Assembly (NCBI RefSeq): GCF_001592365.1
Contig: NZ_BCWU01000010.1
Span: 93,898-157,897 of the forward strand
Direction of reading: 5' to 3'
Length of the DNA stretch: 64,000 bases
Origin: Gordonia hydrophobica NBRC 16057
GTDB lineage: Bacteria; Actinomycetota; Actinomycetes; Mycobacteriales; Mycobacteriaceae
Below the pieces are notes generated by a model. The model was given only the letters and a program-made list of their open reading frames with translations, had not been told where the DNA came from and ran no database searches. The position numbers and the translations under genes were made by a program. Position 1 is the stretch's first letter, and each line of letters begins with the position of its first letter. Of the stretch, positions 34,204 to 42,680 are shown one piece after another.

Positions 34204-35216
34204 GCAGTTGGTGGTCGGGGTTGCGGGCTCGAGCCCGTCATCCAGAGAGTGACCTCCCGCAGATCGGTCTCGGGCTAGGAGCATTGCTGCTCGTGGTGAT
34301 CCTCGGAGCGATAGCGGCGTACGTATACATCTCGCCGCCCGGCACCAAGGAGATTCGTTTCTTCGCCCGGGACTCCGTCTCCATCTCTAAAGGTGAGAAC
34401 GTGCGCGTGGCAGGTATCTCAGTCGGCAAAGTCTCGCGAGTCGCGTTGAAGAAGGACGCCGTCGAGGTGACCGCGAAGATCGAGGATTCGATCCGTCTCG
34501 GTGACGCGAGCCGAGTCGAGGTCCGGTTGCTGACGGCAGTCGGCGGATACTCGGTAAATCTGATCCCGGCCGGCGAAGGAAACATCGGAAGCGAGCCGAT
34601 TCCGGTCGCTCGGGTGACCGTCCCCTACACGGTGGCGGACACCCTGCAGGCGCTCCCGCGGGTCACCGAAAACGTACAGGGCGCTCCGATCAACGAGGTG
34701 CTCGATCAGGTGTCCACTGGTTTCCAGGCCCAGAGCCAGTCCATTCGCAAGTTGCTCTCGGGAGCGCAATCAGTCACCACGATCCTTGATCAGCAACGGA
34801 CACAGGTGCGCTCCATACTGGGGATGGTCTCCGAGTACAGCGCTACCTTCGCCGCATCGCGCCAGCTCCTCTTCCAGACCGTCGACAAGGTGAACACTGT
34901 GCTGAGTTCCTTTTACGTCTACCGGGACGGATTCTCCGAGGCCTACCGTCAGATGGGTCTGGTGATCAGACAGCTGGCGGTTCTGTCTACCTACTATCTG
35001 AATCACAAGGACGAGGTATATGCCGCGGTCCGTCAGATGCAGAGTGCTGCGAAGCAGATGAGCGACGGCATGTCCGGACTCATCGACCAACTCGAGCCGG
35101 TGGTCAAGCAACTCAACGCAGCGGCCGTACCGCTGGCGAGCACAGGAGACGCTCGATCCGGTTTCGTACTGGACATGTCGAATGTCTGCATTCCCGTCGG
35201 TGGAAGGACGTGTTGA
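34188..35216 (+). CDS. mceC: Mce protein C
   Basis: The 342-aa protein has a membrane helix at about residues 30-52 (LGLGALLLVVILGAIAAYVYI), an MCE domain (IRFFARDSVSISKGENVRVAGISVGKVSRVAL) and a long helical tail ending CIPVGGRTC. GTG 34188 follows GGAGG at seven bases and overlaps mceB by 16 bases. A longer frame from 34119 has no ribosome site. Confidence 0.88.
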   Translation: MPNAVSSWWSGLRARARHPESDLPQIGLGLGALLLVVILGAIAAYVYISPPGTKEIRFFARDSVSISKGENVRVAGISVGKVSRVALKKDAVEVTAKIEDSIRLGDASRVEVRLLTAVGGYSVNLIPAGEGNIGSEPIPVARVTVPYTVADTLQALPRVTENVQGAPINEVLDQVSTGFQAQSQSIRKLLSGAQSVTTILDQQRTQVRSILGMVSEYSATFAASRQLLFQTVDKVNTVLSSFYVYRDGFSEAYRQMGLVIRQLAVLSTYYLNHKDEVYAAVRQMQSAAKQMSDGMSGLIDQLEPVVKQLNAAAVPLASTGDARSGFVLDMSNVCIPVGGRTC

Positions 35217-35219
35217 TCC

Positions 35220-36317
35220 GTGAGTCGAGCTACCAAACGTGTGTTCTTCACCGTTGTCGGCGTCGTTCTCGTGGTGGCCGTTGCGGCGGCCGGCACGGCG
35301 TTCGCCCTCAGCCGCGACGACGATGAGAGTTCGACGACGTACTGTGCGGTGATGCCTGACTCCATCGGCCTCTACAAGGGGAACCCGGTGACGCAGATGG
35401 GCTACAGGATCGGCAAGGTTGAGTCCATCGAGTCGGTTGGTACGGCAGTTCGGGTGGAGTTCAGTGCGCTCACGTCACGACCCCTTCCGGCAGATGTCGC
35501 CGCGGTGACGAGATCGAAGTCAGTGCTGGCCGATCGTTCTCTCGAACTGATCGGCAACTACAGCTCGGGCCCGCGGTTGAAGCCGGGTGTGTGTGTCACC
35601 AAGGCGTACACCCCCAAGAGCATTTCTGAGATCACCGGATCGGCGGGCGACCTGATCGACCAGATCGCACCCAACGGTGATACCGAGGCGCTGCAGGGTG
35701 CGCTGATGGGGTTGTCGGATGCGATTGATGGCACCGGGACGGACATCGCCTCGGTGTTGACGACGGCCGGGCGCGCGGCGCAGAGCCCGGATCAGGCGGT
35801 CTCCGATCTGGGAACGATCATCAATTCGATTGCGCCGCTGTCGGTGTCGGCTGTGCAGCATTGGCCTCAGATCGAGTCGATCTCTTTGAAACTCGCCGAT
35901 TCGCTGGAATCCGCCGGCACGGTGCTGTGGCCGGGGGCGAAGAACATCGTTGCTGGCATCACTCCGGTGCTGCAACTGCTCACCGATCTGCAGAACCGTT
36001 ACTCCGACGACCTCTGGCCAGCGCTGGACAGGGTCGCCGACGGGCTGCACATCGCAAGCTTGCATGTCGGCGAGATCGAGAAGGCCATCCAGGTGTTGCC
36101 CGGGCTGGCGGACAAGGTCAGCGTGGCGTGGCGGCAGAACCGTGGCGGAGCCCAGGTCACGGTACGCGGAGCCACTGCACTGGTGCGTACCCCGTCGGCA
36201 GCGGCCCTTTGCAAGGAGATCGGCAGTTATACGAGCTGTGTTCCGGCGTCGGGCGACCCGAGGGCGGCACGGATCGGTGTGGACGGACTGTTCAGCTTGG
36301 CGGGAGCGGGCAGATGA
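35220..36317 (+). CDS. mceD: Mce protein D
   Basis: The 365-aa protein has a membrane anchor at about residues 8-30, an MCE domain (YCAVMPDSIGLYKGNPVTQMGYRIGKVESIES) and a helical C-terminal region. Cysteines near the C-terminus (ALCKEIGSYTSCV) recall other MceD-like subunits. GTG 35220 begins four bases after mceC. The stop overlaps the mceE start. Confidence 0.9.
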   Translation: MSRATKRVFFTVVGVVLVVAVAAAGTAFALSRDDDESSTTYCAVMPDSIGLYKGNPVTQMGYRIGKVESIESVGTAVRVEFSALTSRPLPADVAAVTRSKSVLADRSLELIGNYSSGPRLKPGVCVTKAYTPKSISEITGSAGDLIDQIAPNGDTEALQGALMGLSDAIDGTGTDIASVLTTAGRAAQSPDQAVSDLGTIINSIAPLSVSAVQHWPQIESISLKLADSLESAGTVLWPGAKNIVAGITPVLQLLTDLQNRYSDDLWPALDRVADGLHIASLHVGEIEKAIQVLPGLADKVSVAWRQNRGGAQVTVRGATALVRTPSAAALCKEIGSYTSCVPASGDPRAARIGVDGLFSLAGAGR

Positions 36318-37336
36318 AGGTTATTCGACGTCGCACCTGCGGGGTGCGCCGAAGCGTGGGCGGCCTCCTCGCCCTGGTCACTGCGGCAAGTATGGTGCTG
36401 GCGGGTTGTTCGTACGGCCCTGAAGACATCACACCGAGCATTCAGTCCGGATCCGGCGTCTCGGTGCGCATTCACTTCGATTCGGTCCTCAACTTGCCGC
36501 CTGGGACCAACGTCACCTACGAAGGCGCAAAGGTGGGGACGGTCTCTGGGATGAGCCTGCAGGCTCACGACGTGGTGGTCACTGTGCGAATCGATCGGGA
36601 TACGCCGGTGCCGGCTGACGCAAGGGTGGAGATTCGGTCAGATACGGTGCTCGGTGACGCGTATGTTGCGATGACGGCACCGGAAGCGGGCGCTGGATCG
36701 GCGTCCGCACTGACCGATGGCGCAGAGATTCCGGTGGGGCAGACCGCGTCACCGCCACCGTTGGAGAACACCCTGGCGGTGCTTTCCACCTTCGTGAACG
36801 GTGGCAGCATTTCGCGATTGGAAGACACCATCCGCGAGATGAACTCCGCCTTCCCCGACCGCAAGCAGACCCAGCGGGTAGCACGGATCGCAGGACTCGA
36901 TCTGCGGGATCTTTCCGCCTCCCTCGACACGATCGACGACACCCTCAGCGCATTCGACGCGCTGAACGGGGCCATGCTGCCCCGGGTCGGGAAGATCGAG
37001 GAGATGTTCAGCCCGGTGGGCATGCACTACTGGAATCAGGTCTCAGACATCTTCGGTGGCCTAGGTGTGCTCATTCCCAGTGTCGGCAGCGTATTCGAGG
37101 GCGGTTTCTGGCTTGTCCCCATGCTCCAGGAGCTGAATGGCTCGGTGTACACCGTTCGTGACGGCATAGACGCGGTCGGCCAGAACTCGAATCGGATCGA
37201 GGCGTTCCTCACCGACAAGCTGTTCCCGTTCCTGAGCAAGCCGCAATTCAAGGTGATCTCAGCGAATACCCCCCAAGGGCAGGACGTGTTGAAGAGTTCG
37301 GTGGATATCCTCCGGATGTTGGGAGCAGTGAACTGA
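36314..37336 (+). CDS. mceE: Mce protein E, lipoprotein subunit
   Basis: The 340-aa precursor has a basic N-terminus and a lipobox LAGC with lipid-attachment Cys32, as expected for the fifth (LprK-like) subunit of Mce operons. The MCE domain follows (VRIHFDSVLNLPPGTNVTYEGAKVGTVSGMSL), then a helical tail. ATG 36314 overlaps the mceD stop (ATGA); the longer open frame upstream belongs to mceD sequence read in another frame. Confidence 0.92.
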   Translation: MKVIRRRTCGVRRSVGGLLALVTAASMVLAGCSYGPEDITPSIQSGSGVSVRIHFDSVLNLPPGTNVTYEGAKVGTVSGMSLQAHDVVVTVRIDRDTPVPADARVEIRSDTVLGDAYVAMTAPEAGAGSASALTDGAEIPVGQTASPPPLENTLAVLSTFVNGGSISRLEDTIREMNSAFPDRKQTQRVARIAGLDLRDLSASLDTIDDTLSAFDALNGAMLPRVGKIEEMFSPVGMHYWNQVSDIFGGLGVLIPSVGSVFEGGFWLVPMLQELNGSVYTVRDGIDAVGQNSNRIEAFLTDKLFPFLSKPQFKVISANTPQGQDVLKSSVDILRMLGAVN

Positions 37337-38280
37337 TGGTCCGCTATCTCATCTCGTTTCTGGCGATGGTCGTCGTGATGATCTTGTCGGTCTGGTACAT
37401 GTTCACGATCGGGCTCTCGGTGACCAAATCGGCGAACACCAACTCGATCGTCATGAACATTCCCAAAACCAATGGCCTGCAGGATGGTTCGCGGGTATTG
37501 CTGCGCGGAATCGAGGTCGGCTACGTGACCGACGTCAAACCCTCTCTCGACGGCGTCGAGGTGACGTGGAACTTCAAGAAGGACTACAAGATTCCCCGCG
37601 AGTCCACATACCGTGTGGACAACCTGTCAGCATTGGGGGAGACCTACCTGGGTGTGTTCCCCGAGGTGGACAGGGGTCCTTGGCTGAGTGACGGGTCGGT
37701 GCTGGATACGACTCAGGTGGCCGTCCCGACGACCGTCGATGAGCTCTCCGAGCGGGTCACCAGACTGATGAACCAGGTCGACGTAGCCGCCGTTTCGGGT
37801 CTGATCGATGAAGTGAATACGGGTCTGGCGCCCGACGGCACCACGATTACGAACCTGGCCAGGGGGAGCCGGCTGCTGCAGAACACATTTCTGTCGACGC
37901 GACCGGACTTCGAGACGGTGCTGGACAAGATGCAGGTGCTGTTCAAGGACGGCAGCACGGTGAGCGCAGCGCTACGGGCTGCCGGTCCGCCTGCGCGGCC
38001 GTTCGGCTCGAACTTCGCCGAGGTTCTCGGCGGCTTCGGGAAGGTGGTCGTCGTCACTGGTCTGCCGGAAACGCTGGACCATCAGATCGGGGACTTCCTG
38101 AAGAACCTCGAAGCCTTCCTGGCGAAGGCGAGTCCCGACCTCAAGATCCTTGGAGATGCGACTCTGCCCGCGGTCATCGCGGCTACCGACAAGTTGAAGA
38201 TGGTCGACCTGAGCGAGCTCATGCAGACAGCTTTGCGGACGGCCGGAAGGGGTGACGGACTGGTCCTCGGCGTGAAGTGA
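37336..38280 (+). CDS. mceF: Mce protein F
   Basis: The 314-aa protein has an N-terminal membrane helix (about residues 5-27), an MCE domain (SIVMNIPKTNGLQDGSRVLLRGIEVGYVTDVKP) and a shorter helical tail than many MceF proteins. Its ATG shares a base with the mceE stop. It closes the six-gene set; no ATPase gene (mceG) follows, which is normal because that ATPase is usually encoded elsewhere and shared. Confidence 0.9.
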   Translation: MVRYLISFLAMVVVMILSVWYMFTIGLSVTKSANTNSIVMNIPKTNGLQDGSRVLLRGIEVGYVTDVKPSLDGVEVTWNFKKDYKIPRESTYRVDNLSALGETYLGVFPEVDRGPWLSDGSVLDTTQVAVPTTVDELSERVTRLMNQVDVAAVSGLIDEVNTGLAPDGTTITNLARGSRLLQNTFLSTRPDFETVLDKMQVLFKDGSTVSAALRAAGPPARPFGSNFAEVLGGFGKVVVVTGLPETLDHQIGDFLKNLEAFLAKASPDLKILGDATLPAVIAATDKLKMVDLSELMQTALRTAGRGDGLVLGVK

Positions 38281-38295
38281 CGGGGACCCGCGTCC

Positions 38296-38390
38296 AGATC
38301 GCGGAAACCGTTGACGGAGTCAATATCTATGAGTCATCATGTCTCATAGAACGAGGATGAATCGCGGAGACGCTTGAGGAGCGTGCTGTC
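38296..38390 (+). promoter_or_regulatory. P450 promoter with palindromic operator
   Basis: The gap between mceF and the P450 contains TTGACG (38311) and the 21-bp near-palindrome TATGAGTCA-N3-TGTCTCATA (38328-38348, one mismatch). The whole region is duplicated at 29056-29143. The P450-ferredoxin pair therefore has its own regulated promoter rather than only read-through from mce. Confidence 0.6.
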
Positions 38391-39560
38391 ATGACGGTAA
38401 GCAGTGAGCTGCAACAGGGTTACTACGACTCGGCGCCGATGGCCGAGAGTCGCACGGCCGGCTGGAATTACATGCGGAGTCCGGGCTCGGCGTATCGAGC
38501 CGGCGACACGTACTACCTCACGAGCTACGAAGCGGTGCGGTACGCACAGCGCAACCCAGAGATCTTCTCTTCAGCCAAAGCGTTCGACGCAATCAGCGCA
38601 GTCGTCAAATTGATCCCGCTCGCCGTCGACCCGCCGGAGCACAAGCGGTACCGCCGGATCTTGGACCCGATGCTTGCGCCCAAGATGATCGACCGGATCG
38701 AAGACCGCCTGCGCGAACAGGTCCGCGAACTGATCGACGCCTTCGCCGCCAGCGGGGAGTGCGACATCGTCCGCGATATCGCACTCAAGTTCCCTACTCA
38801 AGCGGTCCTGACCCTCTTCGGGTTGCCCGGCGAGGACCTGCCGCAGTTTCTCGACTGGGTCGACGCTCTGATCGGTGGAGCCGTCACGGAACTGGCAGAA
38901 CCGAGCGAGCAGCAAATGACGGCCGCGCTCGGTCTGTTCGGGTACCTCCAAGAGCACATCGAACGTAAACGCGCGAACCCGGGCGATGACATGCTCAGCG
39001 ACATCCTGTCCCTCAGCGGCGACGACGCCTGGGACGACGCGGAGGTCCTGGGACTCGGCTTCCTCTTCGTGCTCGCCGGCCTGGACACAGTGACAGCGAC
39101 CATCGGCTTCACGATGATGACTCTCGCGGAGAACGAGGAACTGCGGCGAGCGATCATCGAAGATCCCGACCTCATCGGACCGTTCATCGAAGAGTCGGTG
39201 CGACTGGAACTGCCGGCGCCGTTGACGCCTCGCGTCACCACCGAGGAGGTCGAAGTCGATGGTCTCACCATCCCGGCCGATTCGCGCGTCATGCTGGTAC
39301 TGGCAACGGCCAATCGCGAGAACACCGACCACCCGGACACCATCGACCTCGCGGACCCTGTCAGTCACCTGTCCTTCGGTGGCGGTGTGCACCGTTGCCT
39401 CGGTTCGCATCTCGCCCGACGGGAGCTCCGGCTGACCATCGAAGAGTTCCACGCGCGCATCACCGACTATCGGGTACCTGACGGTTTCACACCGCAGGTC
39501 GTGTTCCCCAGTGGAACGTTGCACCTCGACTCACTGCCACTCGAGTTCAGCGTTGAATGA
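38391..39560 (+). CDS. Cytochrome P450
   Basis: The 389-aa protein has the I-helix oxygen-binding motif LAGLDTVTA, the ExxR pair in ESVRLELP and the heme loop FGGGVHRCLGSHLARREL, with the thiolate ligand at Cys336. It has no membrane anchor, so it is a soluble bacterial class I P450 fed by a ferredoxin. The ferredoxin gene overlaps its stop. The mce location suggests hydroxylation of an imported lipid or terpenoid. A broken copy of its 5' end lies at 29144. A CYP family number cannot be assigned here. Confidence 0.93.
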   Translation: MTVSSELQQGYYDSAPMAESRTAGWNYMRSPGSAYRAGDTYYLTSYEAVRYAQRNPEIFSSAKAFDAISAVVKLIPLAVDPPEHKRYRRILDPMLAPKMIDRIEDRLREQVRELIDAFAASGECDIVRDIALKFPTQAVLTLFGLPGEDLPQFLDWVDALIGGAVTELAEPSEQQMTAALGLFGYLQEHIERKRANPGDDMLSDILSLSGDDAWDDAEVLGLGFLFVLAGLDTVTATIGFTMMTLAENEELRRAIIEDPDLIGPFIEESVRLELPAPLTPRVTTEEVEVDGLTIPADSRVMLVLATANRENTDHPDTIDLADPVSHLSFGGGVHRCLGSHLARRELRLTIEEFHARITDYRVPDGFTPQVVFPSGTLHLDSLPLEFSVE

Positions 39561-39751
39561 TGGCGAGAATCGAATTGAATGGCTGCGTCGGTCATGCCTT
39601 GTGCAACGTCGCGGCCCCCGATGTCTACGATCTCGACGACGACGGATACTGTATACCGCCGATGTTCGAGGTAGCCGACGACGCGCGTAAGCAGGCAATG
39701 GCCGGGGTGAAAGCATGCCCTGAACGTGCCCTGACTCTCGTCGACGAGTAG
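39557..39751 (+). CDS. 3Fe-4S-type ferredoxin, P450 partner
   Basis: The 64-aa protein has C10-x2-H13-x2-C16 and C54-P, the reduced set of ligands of P450-associated single-cluster ferredoxins, with His at the position of the missing cysteine. An additional cysteine is at C32. ATG 39557 overlaps the P450 stop, so the two are made together. Electrons may come from the FprB-like reductase at 11644. Confidence 0.9.
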   Translation: MMARIELNGCVGHALCNVAAPDVYDLDDDGYCIPPMFEVADDARKQAMAGVKACPERALTLVDE

Positions 39752-39763
39752 CGTCGAGATCCG

Positions 39764-40348
39764 CTAAGTCGGGCGCTTCGCCGCCACCCGGCCCTCCAGG
39801 GTTGAATCGATGACCCGGTCAATGAACCCGCGGTCGACTGGATTCCGCATGATCGATACTTGAACGATCAGCGGACCGACCAGCTGGGTCAGCAACAGCT
39901 CCGGGTCACACTCGGCGGTTTCGGATCCTCCGACCCTGTCGAGCATCGATGCCAAGGTGTCAACGGTCCGTCGCATCAGGTCGTCGCGAAGACTCGCGAT
40001 CCGCGGATCGGTATCCGCGCTGGTAATGATCGCTGCTAGGAACTGTTTTGCAGTCGGCTCAGCTAGGTTCATCGCCAGGCGCGTCAATTCTCGACGCAGC
40101 CACGCACGTAGCGGACCACGCCCAGGGCGTAGAAGAGGCTCGTCGATCGTTTGGAGTGCTTCCGACAACAAGTCGATAGTCTCAGGCCAGTGCCGATAGA
40201 CGGTGGCGCGCCCGACGCCAGAGTGTTGCGCGATTCGCTGATGGGTGAGAGCCGCAGCCCCCTCCGCCTCGAACAGAGACCGAGCCGAAGCCCGAACTGC
40301 CGACTGGGTCCGGGAGACCCGTGGATCAGAACTTCTCGCCGCAGCCAT
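39764..40348 (-). CDS. TetR-family transcriptional regulator
   Basis: The 194-aa protein has the N-terminal HTH RASARSLFEAEGAAALTHQRIAQHSGVGRATVYRHWPETIDLLSEAL and a helical C-terminal domain like the TetR_C/AcrR group. ATG 40348 is used; an in-frame TTG two codons upstream is possible. It converges with the P450-ferredoxin pair and is a candidate for binding the TATGAG/CTCATA palindromes at 29088 and 38328. Confidence 0.88.
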   Translation of the reverse strand: MAAARSSDPRVSRTQSAVRASARSLFEAEGAAALTHQRIAQHSGVGRATVYRHWPETIDLLSEALQTIDEPLLRPGRGPLRAWLRRELTRLAMNLAEPTAKQFLAAIITSADTDPRIASLRDDLMRRTVDTLASMLDRVGGSETAECDPELLLTQLVGPLIVQVSIMRNPVDRGFIDRVIDSTLEGRVAAKRPT

Positions 40349-40394
40349 ACGCAAAGTCTAAAGTCGAATCGCTGACAAGTCTGTCCACTATCGC

Positions 40395-41729
40395 TCACGC
40401 CAGATGGGTGAAGAACCCTCGGCGGATGCACTGGATCAGGAGGTCGGTGCTCGCATCTTCCTGCAGGGGAGGTGAGAACTCCTCCGCAGCTTCCGGAAGT
40501 CTCGCGACCAACGATCGGAAGATGATTGCGCCGACAACGGGGTCGAACGGGTAGTCGCGCTGAGTGGCGGTGAGACCGGCCACCATGGCTGAATCGAGGG
40601 CCGCCTGCCCGTAGCGGCCGAGCCGGCTCACTAGGTCGTCGTCGGCCGAACTCTCGGCCCACGCGCCGATCGATCCCGAGTAGCGCCTCATGAAGGAATT
40701 GAAGCCGGCGATCCAGGCACGCAACTCGGTGGTGTCGGGATCAGTGAGATCGATCGTGCGGAGGCGCTCGGCCTGTGCGACCGTCTCCTCGGCGCATTCG
40801 ATGCTGATGGCGATCAGCAGATCCTGCTTCTCGCTGAAGTATTTGTAGAATGTTCCGCGAGCGAGGCCGGCCTCTTCGACGATGTCGTCGACGCTCGTGC
40901 GGTGGTAGCCCTTGATCTGAAACTGCTTGGAACCGGCGTCGACCAGAGCGCGCACGGTAGCAACCGCCCGCTTGCTCAGCGTAGCGGTCCGGTCCTCTGT
41001 CGAGAGACCGGCGGTCGACGGCATCGGTGGCATCTCGATGACCGGATCCTCCGGCGGAACCTCCAACGACAGGCTGTTGAGCACCGACGAGGGTGTCTCC
41101 GGGAACAGGAGCAACTGCAGGTAAACAGACAGTGAGTCGACCACCGCCTGGGTGCCCCGGCCGTAGGTTCGGTCGGTGGCGATGAACAGATTGACCCGAT
41201 GCACGATGGCGACCAGGGCCATCGCGGCGGTCCGCGGCTCGAGGCCTTCCACTCCTGACTTCTCTAGTCGTGCGGTAACCAGATCGATGTAGCCGGACAT
41301 GAATCTGTCGATCTGTGGACGAACGGCGGTGTCGACCACGGCCACGCTCGTCCACTGCACGAACATCGTGGAATAGCGATCGAAGACCCAACTCCACTCG
41401 CCGAGCCACCAGTTGAGGTTGTCGAATCCCATCCGGGTGGGGCCGAGGGGGCCGATACGCCGGGTGACCCGGAACAGCGCCCGTCCGCACACCTCCAGAA
41501 GCTCGAAGAAGATCTCGTCCTTGCCGGGAAAGTACTGATACAGCGTGGCTCTGGAGATGTCGGCTTCCTTGGCGATGGCGTCGACAGAGGTGTTGAAGAA
41601 TCCCGTCCGACCGAACAGGTCAAGGGACACGTCGACGATCGCGGCACGCGTCTTCGCGCCCCGGCTGCCCACATCTGGGCTAGACGGGCCGTAGCTTGCT
41701 CTCCGGGTAATCGGCGTCGTATCTGGCAC
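40395..41729 (-). CDS. Tandem TetR regulator with two DNA-binding domains (Mce3R-like)
   Basis: The roughly 444-aa protein contains two complete TetR HTH modules. The first is at about residues 25-72 (VSLDLFGRTGFFNTSVDAIAKEADISRATLYQYFPGKDEIFF) and the second at about 257-305 (KQFQIKGYHRTSVDDIVEEAGLARGTFYKYFSEKQDLL), each followed by a ligand-type helical domain. Mycobacterium tuberculosis Mce3R has the same tandem plan and represses mce3 and lipid-use genes. GTG 41729 is my start; an open frame to 41855 overlaps the MaoC gene. ACTGGTCAGT (41744-41753) just upstream may be its own operator. Confidence 0.87.
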   Translation of the reverse strand: MPDTTPITRRASYGPSSPDVGSRGAKTRAAIVDVSLDLFGRTGFFNTSVDAIAKEADISRATLYQYFPGKDEIFFELLEVCGRALFRVTRRIGPLGPTRMGFDNLNWWLGEWSWVFDRYSTMFVQWTSVAVVDTAVRPQIDRFMSGYIDLVTARLEKSGVEGLEPRTAAMALVAIVHRVNLFIATDRTYGRGTQAVVDSLSVYLQLLLFPETPSSVLNSLSLEVPPEDPVIEMPPMPSTAGLSTEDRTATLSKRAVATVRALVDAGSKQFQIKGYHRTSVDDIVEEAGLARGTFYKYFSEKQDLLIAISIECAEETVAQAERLRTIDLTDPDTTELRAWIAGFNSFMRRYSGSIGAWAESSADDDLVSRLGRYGQAALDSAMVAGLTATQRDYPFDPVVGAIIFRSLVARLPEAAEEFSPPLQEDASTDLLIQCIRRGFFTHLA

Positions 41730-41799
41730 TGGGGGTAACCCTAACTGGTCAGTGCAGCTTTCAGCGATGCGGAGGTCGGAACCGGCGGGGTCATACTTG

Positions 41800-42231
41800 T
41801 CACATCGTCGCCGGTGTGACGACGAAGTCACCCGATCCGGCGATCGCCACAGCACCGTTCTGCCGACTGCAGACCAACTCTACGGTGGCCACGACCTCGC
41901 CGTCGGCTCCCTCGGCGAGTGCGGTGACGGTCCCGGTACAGGTCAAGACGTCGTCGGGCCACACCTGCTCACGGAACCTGACACCGAAACGCCGCACGTT
42001 GCCGGCACCGAGCCAGTCCGTGGCGAAGGTCGCGAGCAACGCCGACTGGTGCATGCCCTGTGAGAACACGGACGGATTTCCGGCGCTCCGAGCCATTGCG
42101 TCGTCGTAGTGCATCGGGTTCAGGTCTCCGGATGCCCCCGAGTACCGGACGAACATCTGACGGGTCAGCGGTCCGAAATCGCGTGGCTCGGCGGTGTCTC
42201 CGACGGCGAGGGTGGATCGGGTGCTGCTCAT
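41800..42231 (-). CDS. MaoC-like dehydratase, catalytic subunit
   Basis: The 143-aa single hot-dog protein has the hydratase-2 motif SGASGDLNPMHYDDAMA, whose Asp and His are the catalytic pair, and FSQGMHQSALLATF. With its neighbour it should form a heteromeric enoyl-CoA hydratase like mycobacterial HadAB or the ChsH1/ChsH2 sterol side-chain hydratase. The two genes overlap (ATGA). Confidence 0.87.
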   Translation of the reverse strand: MSSTRSTLAVGDTAEPRDFGPLTRQMFVRYSGASGDLNPMHYDDAMARSAGNPSVFSQGMHQSALLATFATDWLGAGNVRRFGVRFREQVWPDDVLTCTGTVTALAEGADGEVVATVELVCSRQNGAVAIAGSGDFVVTPATM

Positions 42232-42680
42232 TCGGATGCTCCTCGCTTAGCGCGTTCGATGAAGGTTGCCTTGGCCTGGGCGACCAGGTTTCCGGCGCGG
42301 TCCCGGTATTCCGTGAGCACCACGGCGAACCGCATCTGGCCCCCGCGTTTGCCCGGCTTCTCGTACCGATCGACGATGCGCTCCTGTGCCACCAGGACGT
42401 CGCCGACCTTAGGGGGGGGTCCCGTGAACGAGTACTCTTGCTCGCCGTGCAGCAGTCGCTTGCGCTCGAAACCGACGTTGACCCGGACGCCGGCCGGTGC
42501 CCACTGTGCGGCGGTGACGAGGAAGGTCGGTGGAATGATCGCATCGGGCCCCTGATATGCGGGGTTGTCCGACTGCATGGCTGCCGCGAACTCGCGGATC
42601 TTTCCTTGCTCGATCACCATCTCCCACGGCTGGCCGGTGGTACCGACCGGTGACGGTTCAGGCGGGGTGGGGTCGGTCAT
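42228..42680 (-). CDS. MaoC-like dehydratase, non-catalytic N-terminal-type subunit
   Basis: The 150-aa protein resembles the FAS1-like/MaoC_N hot dog (WEMVIEQGKIREFAAAMQSDNPAYQG; IPPTFLVTAAQW; FTGPPPKVGDVLVAQERI) and lacks the Asp-x4-His catalytic motif. Such subunits bind the acyl part in heterodimers with a catalytic MaoC partner, encoded next. Its ATG overlaps the stop of the phosphotransferase-like gene. Confidence 0.85.
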   Translation of the reverse strand: MTDPTPPEPSPVGTTGQPWEMVIEQGKIREFAAAMQSDNPAYQGPDAIIPPTFLVTAAQWAPAGVRVNVGFERKRLLHGEQEYSFTGPPPKVGDVLVAQERIVDRYEKPGKRGGQMRFAVVLTEYRDRAGNLVAQAKATFIERAKRGASE

